Below, one piece after another: positions 52,131 to 62,524 of a stretch of 64,000 nucleotides of DNA (its first letter is position 1; each line of letters opens with the position of its first letter). Under the pieces are notes generated by a model. The model did not search any database, was not told where the DNA came from, and saw nothing but the letters and a program-made list of their open reading frames with translations. The DNA comes from Paenibacillus sp. V4I3 (GTDB lineage Bacteria; Bacillota; Bacilli; Paenibacillales; NBRC-103111): contig NZ_JAUSZA010000001.1 of NCBI RefSeq assembly GCF_030817215.1, positions 2,454,501 through 2,518,500 of the forward strand. Reading direction: 5' to 3'. The position numbers and the translations under genes were made by a program.

Positions 52131-55100
52131 TCAATCTAACAGCAATTTTTGGATGGAATGAAAAACTTCCTCCAGAGCAATGGCAACCGATAGAAGTTGG
52201 TTCTGTACCATGCTGGTAATTGTTACATCGAGCCCAGCGTTATGTTCTAACATTTCTTCAAGGGTAGTTGCCGCGGCGAATACCCGATTGGCTGACAGGT
52301 TGCTAGAAGAGCCGCGCAGCACATGGAGCAGACTTATGGCTTCGGCATAGTCCCCTTTATGAATCGCAATGGTTAATTGTGTAATAATAGGAGCGGATTG
52401 ACTATAAAATTTTCGCAGCATTTCGTGATAGATCTCAGTTTTTCCGCCAAGCCGTCCGAGTGCTTCTTCCATATCCAGTCCAGGGACAGCCATCCTATTC
52501 TTATCGCTAAGAACAGCATCGACGGCTGCAAACAATCGGCTAGGAATGATAGGCTTAGAGATCACATCGTTCATACCAGCGCGAATACAATCTAAACGCT
52601 TCTCCAAAGTAGAGTCCGCGGTTAAAGCAATAATAGGAATGTGCATCCATTTAGGCTCAAGACGAATTCGTCTGGTAGTCTCAATGCCGTTTAGAACGGG
52701 CATATGGATATCCATTAATATCAAGTCATAACCATTATTCTCTAAGTCATTTAATGCTTCGAAGCCGTTGGAAGCCAATTGAACGTCACAATTCATACTG
52801 CTTTCCAGCAGCGATCGAGCGACCGTTTGATTAATTTCATTATCTTCGACTAGCAGAATGCGATGAAAGGATGTCATTGTTTCTGCTGTATGCAGGAATT
52901 CTGTCGTAGATAAGAGTTTCTCATCGGCATGGATGCCTGTTAGTGTTTGCAGCGTCTGGTACAGTACGATCCGTGAGATAGGTTTGACCAAAATTGCATG
53001 CGGAGCAGAGTGTGCGGGCAACTGCTCCAAGGCATCCCTGCCCGATAAAGTGGTGTAAATAATCGTTAAAATGTTCATTCGGGTGCATGCTTCAAGCATG
53101 CCTAGCCATACTTCCTCTCCGTACATATCGACAGCTTCCATATCAAGCAGGATCACATCTACGGGAATATCATCAATGGCATTCCTTGCTTCTTTCCAAG
53201 AATAAACACCGGCAGCTTCTGTACACATGGATTGAAGGGTACGAACAAGCACTTGGTTTAGACCAGGGTGATCTTCCACAATTAATGTGCGCAGCGGGAG
53301 GATTGACTGAGTCTTTATAGGTTGCAAGGACAACGAGAAAGGCAAGCTAATCCGGAATTCACTGCCGAGCTCTGGTTGACTTGACACCTCGATGGTGCCG
53401 CCCATATTCTCAATAATATTCTTAGAGATAACAAGACCGAGACCCGTTCCACCGAATTTTCGATTCGTTACTTCATCTGCTTGAACAAACGGCTGGAACA
53501 GCTTGGATAGGTGTTCTTCTTCCATCCCGATACCTGTATCGCTGACGGTAAAGCCAATTCTAACTTCTTCATCTTGGAGTTGTTCCACGTAAACACGCAG
53601 TGTGACTGTACCTTGCTCCGTAAATTTTATCGCGTTGCTAGTTAGATTTAGTAGAACTTGATACATGCGTAGTGAATCCCCAATGAGTCCTAGCGGCACA
53701 TTGTCTCGGATATCACAAATAAAATCAACCGGCTTGTGGCCAAGCAGTACGCTAAGGGTTTCACAAACACGGTCAATGGTCTCATCCAACTGGAACGCAT
53801 GATGTTCAATAGCTAGCTTGTCCACCTCGAGCTTCGAAAAGTCCAGAATGTCATTAATAATATTGGATAGAGACATCGAGGATCTCGCTATCTTACTTAT
53901 ATAATCCCTTTGAAGCGGAGACATGATTGTTCGCTCCATCAAGTAGGATAGTCCGACGATGCCATTAAGCGGTGTCCGAATTTCATGACTCATACGAGCC
54001 AGAAAAATCCCTTTAGCTAGATTAGCTTCGTCCGCTTCTTGTTTCGCTCGAATGAGCTCCTCTTTGGAATGTACTTGGTCCGTAATATCTCGCGTAATGG
54101 CTGAGAAATATCGCTCTCCCTTGTCTGCTGGACAATGGGGTACGATGATAACGGAAATGAATATTTGCCTTTGATCCTTCGTTAGGACCTCAGCTTCAAA
54201 TTCCCAGAATCCTTCCCGAATGGCAATGTCCAGACCCTCTTCAATATTGATGTCATTCTGGATATCTACGTATTCACTAAAATGGTTGCCGACAGATTGC
54301 TGTTTATCTAATCCAATTGTGCTCTTGCCAGCTTGATTCATATAAAAAATATAGCCTTTCTCATCAAAGGAGAGAATGGAATCACGTGCGCTTTCTACAA
54401 TCGTTAACAGCCTCTCCCTAGACTCATTGCTCTCCTTAATATCGCTAATGTCTCGAGCGATGAATACGAACCCTTTCAGCTCGCCATTCGGATGTGTAAT
54501 GCTGCTGACGCTAACCTGAACGAAGAAACGAGTGCCATCTTTGTGATGCCAAGTCCATTCAGAATCCTCTTTTAGGTGATGTAATGTTCGGATCACTAGG
54601 GCTGTACAATCAGCTGGAACATATTCCCCAAGCTCTGACGAGTATTGCGCGGCTCTTTCAATCAGTTGTTCTTGATCCAACCACAGGAGGGGCGTTGCTT
54701 TCTTATGAACTTCTGCTAAAGAATAGCCAAGAAGCTGTACAGCTCTACTGTTGAGATGATTAACAGTAAAGGAAGGATCAGTCACGATCATGGCATATTG
54801 ATTGTGATGAATAAAGGCTTCGAACGGCTCGAATAGCTCACGTAAGTTTTCTATCATTCCATTCACAGAATGGGCAAGAGCACCCAGCTCATCTTTGCTT
54901 TTGAAAATAAGCGGTTTTATGTAGAAATCACCCGCAGCGACTGATTCTGTGACATGGAGAATTTGCTTGATGCGTTTAATAATCAGTGTATTAGCAGTCA
55001 AGTAAATAAGGAAAAAGATGACCACGGCCGTCATCACAATTAATCCGATAGTCGACCAAAGCAAGGGGCTCGTGGGAGCTTCGAATGCTGAAACGGGCAC

Positions 55101-55886
55101 GGAGTAAGCGAGGTACCAATCTAATTGAGGTACACGCGCATAAAACCACCGAGCTTTTTGTCCACCGTTATAAGATTCGTCCAGAAATCCTTCATTCGAC
55201 TGTAACGCTTTTTGAAAGGCTGGCATAAGTGAAGGGTATTCTGTGAAAATATTAAGATTCAAAATTTGAGGTGGATCGGTATGATACAGAATGAGTCCCT
55301 CTTGGTTCACGATAAGTATTTCGCCCTTCTCCAAAGGGGTATGAAGATGCTCGAAAAAGGTTTGTTCCGCATCAAGAGAGATGTTTATGATACTCGTCAC
55401 TTCGTTTTTCTCATTGAAGACAGGTGCGGTAATGGAAATGATGTAGGTACCGGTTAATTTACCGATTTCAGGATCAGAGATGAATGTTTTCCCTTTTAGA
55501 GCCTCTTGGAATTTTCGTTCCCCTGTTGCGTAAAGTGTTTGTCCAGTAGTGAGAGTCATATAGCCATTGAGATCTATAATTCCCATGGAATGATAGCGAT
55601 TAGCGCCTGTTTTTAATTCTTGGGCCAAAAATTGGAGCTGCGCCTCAAGCGTCCCATGCTTCATAACATCTACCCGGCTTAATAGTTCCACTTCGGCCAA
55701 ACGAATGGATAAGAAATCATAAAAATTTTGAGCGGAATTGGAAACGGAAGTTATCGATTGCTCTTTCATTTGGTGAATCAGTTTATCTCTCGAGAGCCGA
55801 TAGTTTGTAATCCCTACGACTGTTAGCGAAATGCAAGTGATAAGAACAAGCAATGAGACAAGTTTGAAACGTAAAGATGATGACAT
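52131..55886 (-). CDS. Hybrid sensor histidine kinase with Cache, two PAS, two receivers and Hpt
   Basis: 1251 residues from ATG 55886 (GGAGGTTACTC site); an upstream in-frame start lacks one. N-terminal helix, extracellular double-Cache-like sensor (about 30-280), second helix around 285-305, HAMP, PAS at roughly 365-490 and 495-620, HisKA with phospho-His in FLARMSHEIRTPLNGIVG, HATPase with DTGIGM and FGGTGLGLVISKNI. Then a first receiver (LIVEDHPGLN; LLDMEAVD), a second receiver (LLVEDNEINQ; LMDIHMPVLNG) and an Hpt domain with His in LLHVLRGSSSNLSA. All phospho-relay residues appear intact. Signal unknown; no output regulator is adjacent. Confidence 0.92.
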   Translation of the reverse strand: MSSSLRFKLVSLLVLITCISLTVVGITNYRLSRDKLIHQMKEQSITSVSNSAQNFYDFLSIRLAEVELLSRVDVMKHGTLEAQLQFLAQELKTGANRYHSMGIIDLNGYMTLTTGQTLYATGERKFQEALKGKTFISDPEIGKLTGTYIISITAPVFNEKNEVTSIINISLDAEQTFFEHLHTPLEKGEILIVNQEGLILYHTDPPQILNLNIFTEYPSLMPAFQKALQSNEGFLDESYNGGQKARWFYARVPQLDWYLAYSVPVSAFEAPTSPLLWSTIGLIVMTAVVIFFLIYLTANTLIIKRIKQILHVTESVAAGDFYIKPLIFKSKDELGALAHSVNGMIENLRELFEPFEAFIHHNQYAMIVTDPSFTVNHLNSRAVQLLGYSLAEVHKKATPLLWLDQEQLIERAAQYSSELGEYVPADCTALVIRTLHHLKEDSEWTWHHKDGTRFFVQVSVSSITHPNGELKGFVFIARDISDIKESNESRERLLTIVESARDSILSFDEKGYIFYMNQAGKSTIGLDKQQSVGNHFSEYVDIQNDINIEEGLDIAIREGFWEFEAEVLTKDQRQIFISVIIVPHCPADKGERYFSAITRDITDQVHSKEELIRAKQEADEANLAKGIFLARMSHEIRTPLNGIVGLSYLMERTIMSPLQRDYISKIARSSMSLSNIINDILDFSKLEVDKLAIEHHAFQLDETIDRVCETLSVLLGHKPVDFICDIRDNVPLGLIGDSLRMYQVLLNLTSNAIKFTEQGTVTLRVYVEQLQDEEVRIGFTVSDTGIGMEEEHLSKLFQPFVQADEVTNRKFGGTGLGLVISKNIIENMGGTIEVSSQPELGSEFRISLPFSLSLQPIKTQSILPLRTLIVEDHPGLNQVLVRTLQSMCTEAAGVYSWKEARNAIDDIPVDVILLDMEAVDMYGEEVWLGMLEACTRMNILTIIYTTLSGRDALEQLPAHSAPHAILVKPISRIVLYQTLQTLTGIHADEKLLSTTEFLHTAETMTSFHRILLVEDNEINQTVARSLLESSMNCDVQLASNGFEALNDLENNGYDLILMDIHMPVLNGIETTRRIRLEPKWMHIPIIALTADSTLEKRLDCIRAGMNDVISKPIIPSRLFAAVDAVLSDKNRMAVPGLDMEEALGRLGGKTEIYHEMLRKFYSQSAPIITQLTIAIHKGDYAEAISLLHVLRGSSSNLSANRVFAAATTLEEMLEHNAGLDVTITSMVQNQLLSVAIALEEVFHSIQKLLLD

Positions 55887-56144
55887 GAGTAACCTCCGTG
55901 AAATTTCCAACTGTTAGCAAATCTAACAGTTTTATAATGTATGTAAGGTAAGATATTTAATGAATAAAGATTATGATGATTGCTTTGAGTATACATCATA
56001 GTTGGATCATTCATTCATTATTTGGGGGGAATTGGCACCTAGCTGCCTATTTATTTGGGTGAGCTGGAGGCTTTTCCATTTCACCATACTGAAAGCGTTT
56101 GCGTATACTATTGCATCTCGTAAAATAGGAGGTGGCAGCAGACG

Positions 56145-56465
56145 ATGTATTTGAAAAACGTATTGTCCGCTTGTATGGGCCTTTGGTTTCTGGTGAGTCC
56201 CTGGGTGTTCGGCTTTGAAGCTCATACGAATGCACTTTACACGTGCGCGCTGCTTGGCAGCTTGCAGTTCGTAGGATCTCTGATGGCCCTTGGGAAAACC
56301 GGTAAAAAAGTTTGGCAAAATTGGCTTTGTTTTATTATTGGTGCTGTTTTCATTGTCGTTCCCAACGTGTATCATTTGGATTTACTGGCCTTTTTTTCAT
56401 TTGTCGTGTTTGGCTTTATGACCATACTTGTCAATTATGCCAATCTATATGCCGATCATCAATGA
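56145..56465 (+). CDS. SPW repeat membrane protein
   Basis: 106 residues with four hydrophobic helices arranged as two repeats. The first repeat has the family signature LVSPWVFGFEA; the second is degenerate (IVVPNVYHLD). Typical SPW proteins are short, of unknown function. AGGAGGTGG site before ATG 56145. Confidence 0.85.
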   Translation: MYLKNVLSACMGLWFLVSPWVFGFEAHTNALYTCALLGSLQFVGSLMALGKTGKKVWQNWLCFIIGAVFIVVPNVYHLDLLAFFSFVVFGFMTILVNYANLYADHQ

Positions 56466-56555
56466 AGTAGTCGAATGCGCAAACGTGAGATTGCCATGAG
56501 GTTGGTTTATACTAGTCATATAGTGATAGGTAGGAATGGGAGGATATATACCGGC

Positions 56556-58652
56556 ATGTTAAGTTCATTAGAATTAATAAAAAGGTATCGGGCAGGGGAC
56601 ACCAATGCCGCAGATCAACCTAAATGGTTAACCTATATCGTTTCGGCGGAGGAGCGCATCGTTAACTTCGAGCGGATTCAGTCGATCCAGGAGCTGGCAC
56701 AGGCGAACCCTGTGCTTGATTATGTTGAGCGGACATTACATATTTTGGACGGGCTAGCGTTGTCCTTTTGGAAGAAAGATTTACTAGAAGAGGTGTTGAT
56801 CTGGTCTGAAGTAGCGAAGGGTGGGACTTCAAAAGACCGTTTCATGTGGCAAGACGCCGGTATTCATCTTTATGCCCATAACCTGGGTTCCGCGCAGCTG
56901 TATAAGCTTGATATAGGAAATCCAAGCGCTCAGTCAACTGTCATACATACGTTAATCTACACGCATGGGCTAATTGGTCAAACAATCCGTGGCGAAGTTC
57001 CGCTTAGAGAACATGCACCGTTAATTCGTTTGATGAAGGATAACTTGCTTTCAGCTGATGAATTAAGAGGCTTGCTCTTGCCGCTGAATCAATGCATTAT
57101 TGCAGGTGTGTCAGAAGAACTCTGGCAATCCGTTCGTGCTCAAGTAGAATCATTAATAGAGCAGATCGTATCCGATTCTCTGGAAAAAGAGCCTGCTATA
57201 AAGGATCGCCTTGCCAGACTACGGGGAAACACGATTCAAAAGGGAGAAAACTTTGATGCCGAATATGGGAAGCTGCTGGATGAAGTTCCATTAGATGCAT
57301 TGACATTATTTATGGATGGTAGAACTCTGTGGTTTGTAGAAGCGGCCCTGCAAGAATTCTCTTTGGAGCAGTTGGTGAAAGTATTCCTGATTATCCAGTT
57401 TTCAAGTGGACAAGCGGATTCCATTCAACACATTAGCTTCGAACCTTTGATGAATACGATGTATTACGATTACAAGGGCAGCAAAAAGGTAAACGTGTAT
57501 AAGAAGAGGATGATTGAGAAATATTTGAGTGAGCTTGCTTGGGATGATTTGGTGAAGGATCCGTTGGAATTATCTCCAAAGTTCAAACCGGATGATAAGT
57601 GGAGCAATGCCCATCTGAAGCACCTCATTGATCGAAAGCTGCAGCTCCCGGACACGATATTCTTTACCTTCCAATTTTCTCCTGCAGCTGAGAAGCTGAT
57701 TGAGTTTTGTGTGGAAGCAGAGAAATCTCCCCTCTATGAAAAGGCCGTTCTGCTTCTGTTCGATCTGTTCGAATTGCGCAGAGATGCCTATGACCGTTTT
57801 CATAACGAGGAAGAATACTTAGCCACGATGAACCAAACGGCTGACTATAAGAAGATGATGCTGGATTACGTTGTTGGGAAGCGGGTTGTTGATATAGGAC
57901 CTGGCGGCGGGGTTATGCTGGATCTCATTGAGCAGTATTTGCCGGACAAGCATCCGATTGGGATTGACATTTCGTCGAATGTGATTGAAGCGCTGGAACG
58001 CAAAAAGCAGCTGGAGGGGCATCGGTGGGACGTTATGAAGGGGGATGCACTTGATCTCAAGCAGTATGTAGAGCCGGGCTCAATCGACACTGTTATTTTC
58101 TCATCGATCCTGCACGAATTATATTCTTACATCCCTTTTGCGGGAAAGAAATTCAACCATGCTACGGTTGCTGCTGCGCTGCGAAGCGCTTTCGATGTTC
58201 TCGCACCTGGAGGCCGAATCGTTATCCGCGATGGTATTATGACGGAACCTGCTGAGCAGAAACGGACCATTCAATTTCTGCAAGAAGGGGCGATGGCTTT
58301 GCTGCAGCGGTATGCGAAGGATTTCGCTGGGCGAACGATTCAGTATGAGGTCGTAGCTAAGGATAAGGTCATTATGCCTGTGAATGATGCGATGGAATTC
58401 CTTTATACATATACGTGGGGTGAAGAAGCTTATGTGCATGAAGTACAGGAGCAATTCGGTTACTTTACCCCAAGCGAGTTTACTGCGTTCATCCTGGATA
58501 CATTAGGTAATGAGGCCGAAATCGTGGAGAGCAAACACTTCCTCCAGGAAGGGTATACGGACGCGTTGGCGGATAAAGTAAGGATCATGGATCAAGATGG
58601 AAACGTGGTTCCGCTGCCGGATAGCACGTGTTTGATTGTGATAGAGAAGTAA
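56556..58652 (+). CDS. SAM-dependent methyltransferase with large N-terminal domain of unknown function
   Basis: 698 residues from ATG 56556, which has GGGAGG about 12 nt upstream; in-frame starts at 56475 or 56496 cannot be excluded. The C-terminal part, from about residue 430, is a class I methyltransferase: VVDIGPGGGVMLDLIE (SAM motif I), IGIDISSNVIEALE (motif II) and a later FDVLAPGGRIVIRDG. The N-terminal 430 residues are helical, charged and unrecognised. The substrate is unknown. It precedes the NAD salvage genes but with a 107-nt gap, so co-operation is not evident. Confidence 0.78.
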   Translation: MLSSLELIKRYRAGDTNAADQPKWLTYIVSAEERIVNFERIQSIQELAQANPVLDYVERTLHILDGLALSFWKKDLLEEVLIWSEVAKGGTSKDRFMWQDAGIHLYAHNLGSAQLYKLDIGNPSAQSTVIHTLIYTHGLIGQTIRGEVPLREHAPLIRLMKDNLLSADELRGLLLPLNQCIIAGVSEELWQSVRAQVESLIEQIVSDSLEKEPAIKDRLARLRGNTIQKGENFDAEYGKLLDEVPLDALTLFMDGRTLWFVEAALQEFSLEQLVKVFLIIQFSSGQADSIQHISFEPLMNTMYYDYKGSKKVNVYKKRMIEKYLSELAWDDLVKDPLELSPKFKPDDKWSNAHLKHLIDRKLQLPDTIFFTFQFSPAAEKLIEFCVEAEKSPLYEKAVLLLFDLFELRRDAYDRFHNEEEYLATMNQTADYKKMMLDYVVGKRVVDIGPGGGVMLDLIEQYLPDKHPIGIDISSNVIEALERKKQLEGHRWDVMKGDALDLKQYVEPGSIDTVIFSSILHELYSYIPFAGKKFNHATVAAALRSAFDVLAPGGRIVIRDGIMTEPAEQKRTIQFLQEGAMALLQRYAKDFAGRTIQYEVVAKDKVIMPVNDAMEFLYTYTWGEEAYVHEVQEQFGYFTPSEFTAFILDTLGNEAEIVESKHFLQEGYTDALADKVRIMDQDGNVVPLPDSTCLIVIEK

Positions 58653-58759
58653 GCAGCTAACCCACCGTCAAATTCCTATTGCAAAAGAATTTTAAGTATG
58701 TCATAATGAAATTATCAAATTGACAATATAGAGAGAATTGTAATTAAGCAGGTGATCTA

Positions 58760-59533
58760 ATGAACATGCCAATAGAGAATGAAAGCAACTACCAAGCAAG
58801 TAAATACCGCACACCTGACGGCGCGCCTACGGATATCGTCATCTTTACGATTACCTCAGAAGGAAAAGGATCCGTGAAGAAGTCACTTCCTACTCGGGAG
58901 CTGCAAGTGTTATTGATTCAAAGAAAGCAATGGCCGTTCGAAGGCCAGTGGGCACTCCCGGGTGGGTTCTCGATGGAAACCGAAACGATTCAAGAGAGCG
59001 CCCGGCGCGAGCTAACGGAGGAGACGGGGGTTTCGGACGTACACATTGAATATTTCAATGTGTATAGTACTCCGCAGCGCGATCCTCGGGGGTGGATGAT
59101 CTCCCACGCGTTCTTCGCGCTCGTGCACGAACGCCATCTTGAGAAGCGTCAAGCCGCTGATGATGCAGCTGATGTTCGCCTTTTCCCTATTGATGAGGCG
59201 CTGGCGATGGATCTCGCTTTTGATCATGAAATCATTATTAAAGATGCTCTTGCTCAAATTCAGCAGAAGATGCTGACGACGACGATTGCCAGAGAGTTCC
59301 TGTCCGAAGAATTCACGATGAGTGAGCTGTATCAAGTCATTCAAACGGTCGTTCCGACGTTCATGGAACGGAATTTCATTCGTAAAATTACATCGACCCA
59401 AAGTCGCAAAGGGATTATCGAGGAAGTACTGGATCATAACGGACAGGGCAAAATGTCTAACCGTTACTCCCAGCGAGCTGCTCAGTTGTACCGATTTACC
59501 GATTATGTGCCTCAGCTGTCTATTTACAGCTAG
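58760..59533 (+). CDS. Nudix hydrolase, NrtR-like
   Basis: 257 residues. Residues 20-150 form a Nudix domain with the full box GGFSMETETIQESARRELTE followed by ETGV (GX5EX7REUXEEXGU), so it is probably catalytically active, for example on ADP-ribose. The C-terminal 90 residues (FTMSELYQVIQTVVPTFMERNFIRKI) resemble the winged helix of NrtR regulators, which use ADP-ribose to derepress NAD genes. It sits immediately before pncA, nadE and pncB. Both activities are possible; the regulator role is inferred from the neighbours. Confidence 0.85.
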   Translation: MNMPIENESNYQASKYRTPDGAPTDIVIFTITSEGKGSVKKSLPTRELQVLLIQRKQWPFEGQWALPGGFSMETETIQESARRELTEETGVSDVHIEYFNVYSTPQRDPRGWMISHAFFALVHERHLEKRQAADDAADVRLFPIDEALAMDLAFDHEIIIKDALAQIQQKMLTTTIAREFLSEEFTMSELYQVIQTVVPTFMERNFIRKITSTQSRKGIIEEVLDHNGQGKMSNRYSQRAAQLYRFTDYVPQLSIYS

Positions 59534-59602
59534 GCCTCTCTTTTCTGTTTTGATATTGTCTTAATAATACTATCAATTATACTGAATGAAGGAGTGTTTA
59601 GA

Positions 59603-60142
59603 ATGAGAGCTCTTATAATCATTGATTATACGGTGGATTTTGTTGTTGGGAAGCTTCCTTGTGGGGAACCAGGTGTTGCTATTGAAGCGCGAATATGTGA
59701 AATTACAGAGCAATTTTTGGCCCAGCAGGACTTTGTGGTCATGGCGGTAGATCTCCACGATGAACAAGACCCTTTCCATCCAGAGACGAAGTTGTTTCCT
59801 CCGCATAATATTCGAGGCACAGCGGGGCGCGATTTATATGGCCAGTTGAAAATCGTACATGAGCATAATAAGAACGAGATTTATTGGATGGACAAAACAA
59901 GATACAGCGCCTTCTGCGGCACCGAGCTGGAGCTTAATTTAAGGGCAAGAGGAATTCATGAGCTGCATTTGGTTGGTGTTTGCACGGATATTTGTGTCCT
60001 TCATACAGCGGTGGATGCTTACAACAAAAGCTTCGAAATTGTTGTTCATGAGGATGCAGTTGCTAGTTTTAATCAAACGGGCCATGAATGGGCCTTGCAG
60101 CATTTTCAAGGTACACTTGGGGCGAAAGTTGTTCGTGGTTAA
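59603..60142 (+). CDS. pncA: Nicotinamidase PncA
   Basis: 179 residues from ATG 59603 with AAGGAGTG upstream. Isochorismatase-like hydrolase converting nicotinamide to nicotinate. The catalytic triad is visible: Asp8 (IIIDYTVDF), Lys98 (WMDKTRYSAF) and Cys131 (GVCTDICVLH). The metal-binding DLHDEQDPFH also fits PncA. Start of the Preiss-Handler salvage route continued by pncB and nadE downstream. Confidence 0.92.
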   Translation: MRALIIIDYTVDFVVGKLPCGEPGVAIEARICEITEQFLAQQDFVVMAVDLHDEQDPFHPETKLFPPHNIRGTAGRDLYGQLKIVHEHNKNEIYWMDKTRYSAFCGTELELNLRARGIHELHLVGVCTDICVLHTAVDAYNKSFEIVVHEDAVASFNQTGHEWALQHFQGTLGAKVVRG

Positions 60143-60211
60143 AACAGTAGCTGCGATGGCAGATGAGGTATGAATCGGACAGAAATCACGGAGAATGAGG
60201 AGATGGTGAAA

Positions 60212-61045
60212 ATGCGGAATCTTAAGCAAGAAGCGATTCAAGCTTCATTATTTGTGCAGGGGAACATCGACGTGACTTACGAAATCGATCGCCGATTAAA
60301 ATTCCTCAAGGCGTATCTGGTTCATACAGGAGCCATAGGCTACGTGCTTGGGCTTTCTGGAGGTCAAGACTCCACATTAACAGGTAAGCTGGCCCAAATA
60401 GCTATCCATGAGCTGAATACAGAAAGCGGCGCTGAAACCTATCAATTCATAGCTATAAGGTTGCCTTACGGTATCCAGAAAGATGAAGATGATGCACAGG
60501 CTGCAATTCGTTTTATTGGGCCTAGCCGTGTCGTAACGGTTAACATACAATCGGCAGTGGATGCGTCCGTACGGCAATTTGCCGAAGCTACGGGTGAGGT
60601 CCTGAGTGATTTTCACAAAGGAAATGTGAAGGCTCGTGAGCGTATGAAGGTGCAGTATGATTTGGCCGCGCACTATCAATTGCTTGTTTTGGGGACGGAT
60701 CATGCGGCTGAGGCGATTACCGGATTTTTCACGAAACATGGGGATGGTGCATGCGATGTCGCTCCGATCTATGGTCTTAATAAGCGGCAAGGCAAGCTGC
60801 TGCTCGAGCAGTTGGGTTGCCCTGAACATTTGTATTTGAAAAAGCCTACGGCAGATTTGGAAGATTTAAAACCAGGTCATCCGGATGAAGAAGCACTCGG
60901 ACTCACTTACGATCAGTTGGATGACTACTTGGAAGGAAGCCCCCTGCTCGCTTCTGCTGCGCAGAAGATTGAGGAGCGCTACGCTGTTACCGAACATAAA
61001 CGCAGGGGTCCAGTAACGTGCTATGACAATTGGTGGAAAGGATGA
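60212..61045 (+). CDS. nadE: NAD+ synthetase, ammonia-dependent
   Basis: 277 residues from ATG 60212, chosen because GAGGAG lies just before it and the length then matches Bacillus NadE (272); starts at 60170 and 60203 are possible. P-loop [15 protein letters not shown] for ATP pyrophosphatase activity, later [20 protein letters not shown] and the Lys/Thr loop [17 protein letters not shown]. It amidates nicotinate adenine dinucleotide to NAD. The end overlaps the pncB frame. Confidence 0.95.
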   Translation: MRNLKQEAIQASLFVQGNIDVTYEIDRRLKFLKAYLVHTGAIGYVLGLSGGQDSTLTGKLAQIAIHELNTESGAETYQFIAIRLPYGIQKDEDDAQAAIRFIGPSRVVTVNIQSAVDASVRQFAEATGEVLSDFHKGNVKARERMKVQYDLAAHYQLLVLGTDHAAEAITGFFTKHGDGACDVAPIYGLNKRQGKLLLEQLGCPEHLYLKKPTADLEDLKPGHPDEEALGLTYDQLDDYLEGSPLLASAAQKIEERYAVTEHKRRGPVTCYDNWWKG

Positions 61046-61050
61046 ATCCT

Positions 61051-62493
61051 ATGAAATACGACAACTTGACGCTGCACACAGACAAATACCAAATTAATAT
61101 GATGTACGCGCATTGGCTGCAGGGTACTTATCAGCAGAAAGCTGTTTTCGAAGTATACTTCCGTAAGCTGCCTTTCGGGAGCGGATATGCGGTCTTCGCT
61201 GGTTTAGAGCGGGTGATTCATTACATTCAGAATCTGCATTTTGGCGATGAGGAGATCGCCTACTTGCGGACACAGGAAGAGAATTATCGGGAAGATTTCC
61301 TAGAGGCGCTGCGCGCATTTAAATTCGGTGGAGACTTGCAGGCTGTCCCGGAAGGTACACTTGTCTTCCCGAATGAGCCGCTCGTACGCGTAGTGGCAAG
61401 CATATTCGAGGCGCAGCTGGTTGAGACGGCGATCCTCAACTTCGTGAACTATCAAACGCTTGTCGCGACAAAAGCATCGCGGATCAAACAAGTTGCCCCG
61501 CGCGATGTGCTGCTGGAGTTCGGCACAAGACGCGCCCAAGAGGCTGACGCCGCCATCTGGGGCGCAAGAGCGGCCTATGTCGCAGGGTTTCATGCGACAT
61601 CCAACCTCCGAGCCGGGATGCTGTTCGGTATCCCGACCAAAGGCACGCATGCTCACGCATGGGTGCAGGCCCACGACACGGAAGAGGAAGCCTTCCGTGC
61701 TTATGCTGAGGCGCTGCCGGAGCAAGTGACGCTGCTCGTTGATACGTACGATACGCTGCGCAGCGGCGTACCGAACGCGATCAAGACGGCGCGTCTGCTG
61801 CAGAGCCACGGAAAGAGCATGAACGCCATTCGCCTGGATAGCGGCGATTTGGCGTATTTATCCCAGCAGGCTAGGCGTATGCTGGATGAAGCGGGCTTTC
61901 CCGAGGTGAGGATCGTCGCATCGAATGATCTGGATGAGAACATCATCGAGGGGCTGAAAGCCCAAGATGCGAAGATCGACGTCTGGGGCGTCGGCACCCA
62001 GCTCATTACTGCAGCCGATCAACCTGCGCTGGGCGGGGTTTACAAGCTGGTGGCTCGCGAGAAGAACGGCGAATTCGTGCCGGTTATTAAGATCTCGGGC
62101 AATCCCGAGAAAGTAACCAATCCGGGCTTCAAGGAAGCTTACCGGATCATAAACAAGAAGACAGGCAAAGCGGAAGCTGACTATTTGGCACTTCAGCATG
62201 AAGTCGATATCAAGAAGGGTGAACGAATCAAGCTGTTCGACCCCATCCACCCTTATATCTACAAATTTATTGATGACTATGAAGCAATTCCACTGCTCCA
62301 CCCTATCTTTCTCCAAGGGAAGCTTGTCTATGAGGAGCCCACATTGGATGAAATTCGAGATTATCATGCGCAGCAGCTGCAGTCATTTTGGCCGCAGTAT
62401 TTGCGTAAGCTTAATCCGGAAGTTTATCGTGTGAATTTAAGCGCGGCACTGTGGAAGCTGAAAATGGATTTAATTCATGAGCATCAAGATTAG
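61051..62493 (+). CDS. pncB: Nicotinate phosphoribosyltransferase
   Basis: 480 residues from ATG 61051, with GGAAAGG 8 nt upstream; ATG 61042 overlaps the nadE stop (ATGA) and is also possible. Long Firmicute-type PncB, with LHTDKYQINMMYAHW, FGTRRAQEADAAIWGARAAY, FHATSNLRAGMLFGIPTKGT, the Mg/PRPP region RLDSGDLAYLSQQAR and NDLDENII, GVGTQLITA. Converts nicotinate and PRPP to NaMN. With pncA and nadE it gives nicotinamide salvage except for nadD, which is not here. Confidence 0.95.
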   Translation: MKYDNLTLHTDKYQINMMYAHWLQGTYQQKAVFEVYFRKLPFGSGYAVFAGLERVIHYIQNLHFGDEEIAYLRTQEENYREDFLEALRAFKFGGDLQAVPEGTLVFPNEPLVRVVASIFEAQLVETAILNFVNYQTLVATKASRIKQVAPRDVLLEFGTRRAQEADAAIWGARAAYVAGFHATSNLRAGMLFGIPTKGTHAHAWVQAHDTEEEAFRAYAEALPEQVTLLVDTYDTLRSGVPNAIKTARLLQSHGKSMNAIRLDSGDLAYLSQQARRMLDEAGFPEVRIVASNDLDENIIEGLKAQDAKIDVWGVGTQLITAADQPALGGVYKLVAREKNGEFVPVIKISGNPEKVTNPGFKEAYRIINKKTGKAEADYLALQHEVDIKKGERIKLFDPIHPYIYKFIDDYEAIPLLHPIFLQGKLVYEEPTLDEIRDYHAQQLQSFWPQYLRKLNPEVYRVNLSAALWKLKMDLIHEHQD

Positions 62494-62524
62494 ATTGCAC
62501 ATGGTTGTGGTCCGCCCTTTTCGT

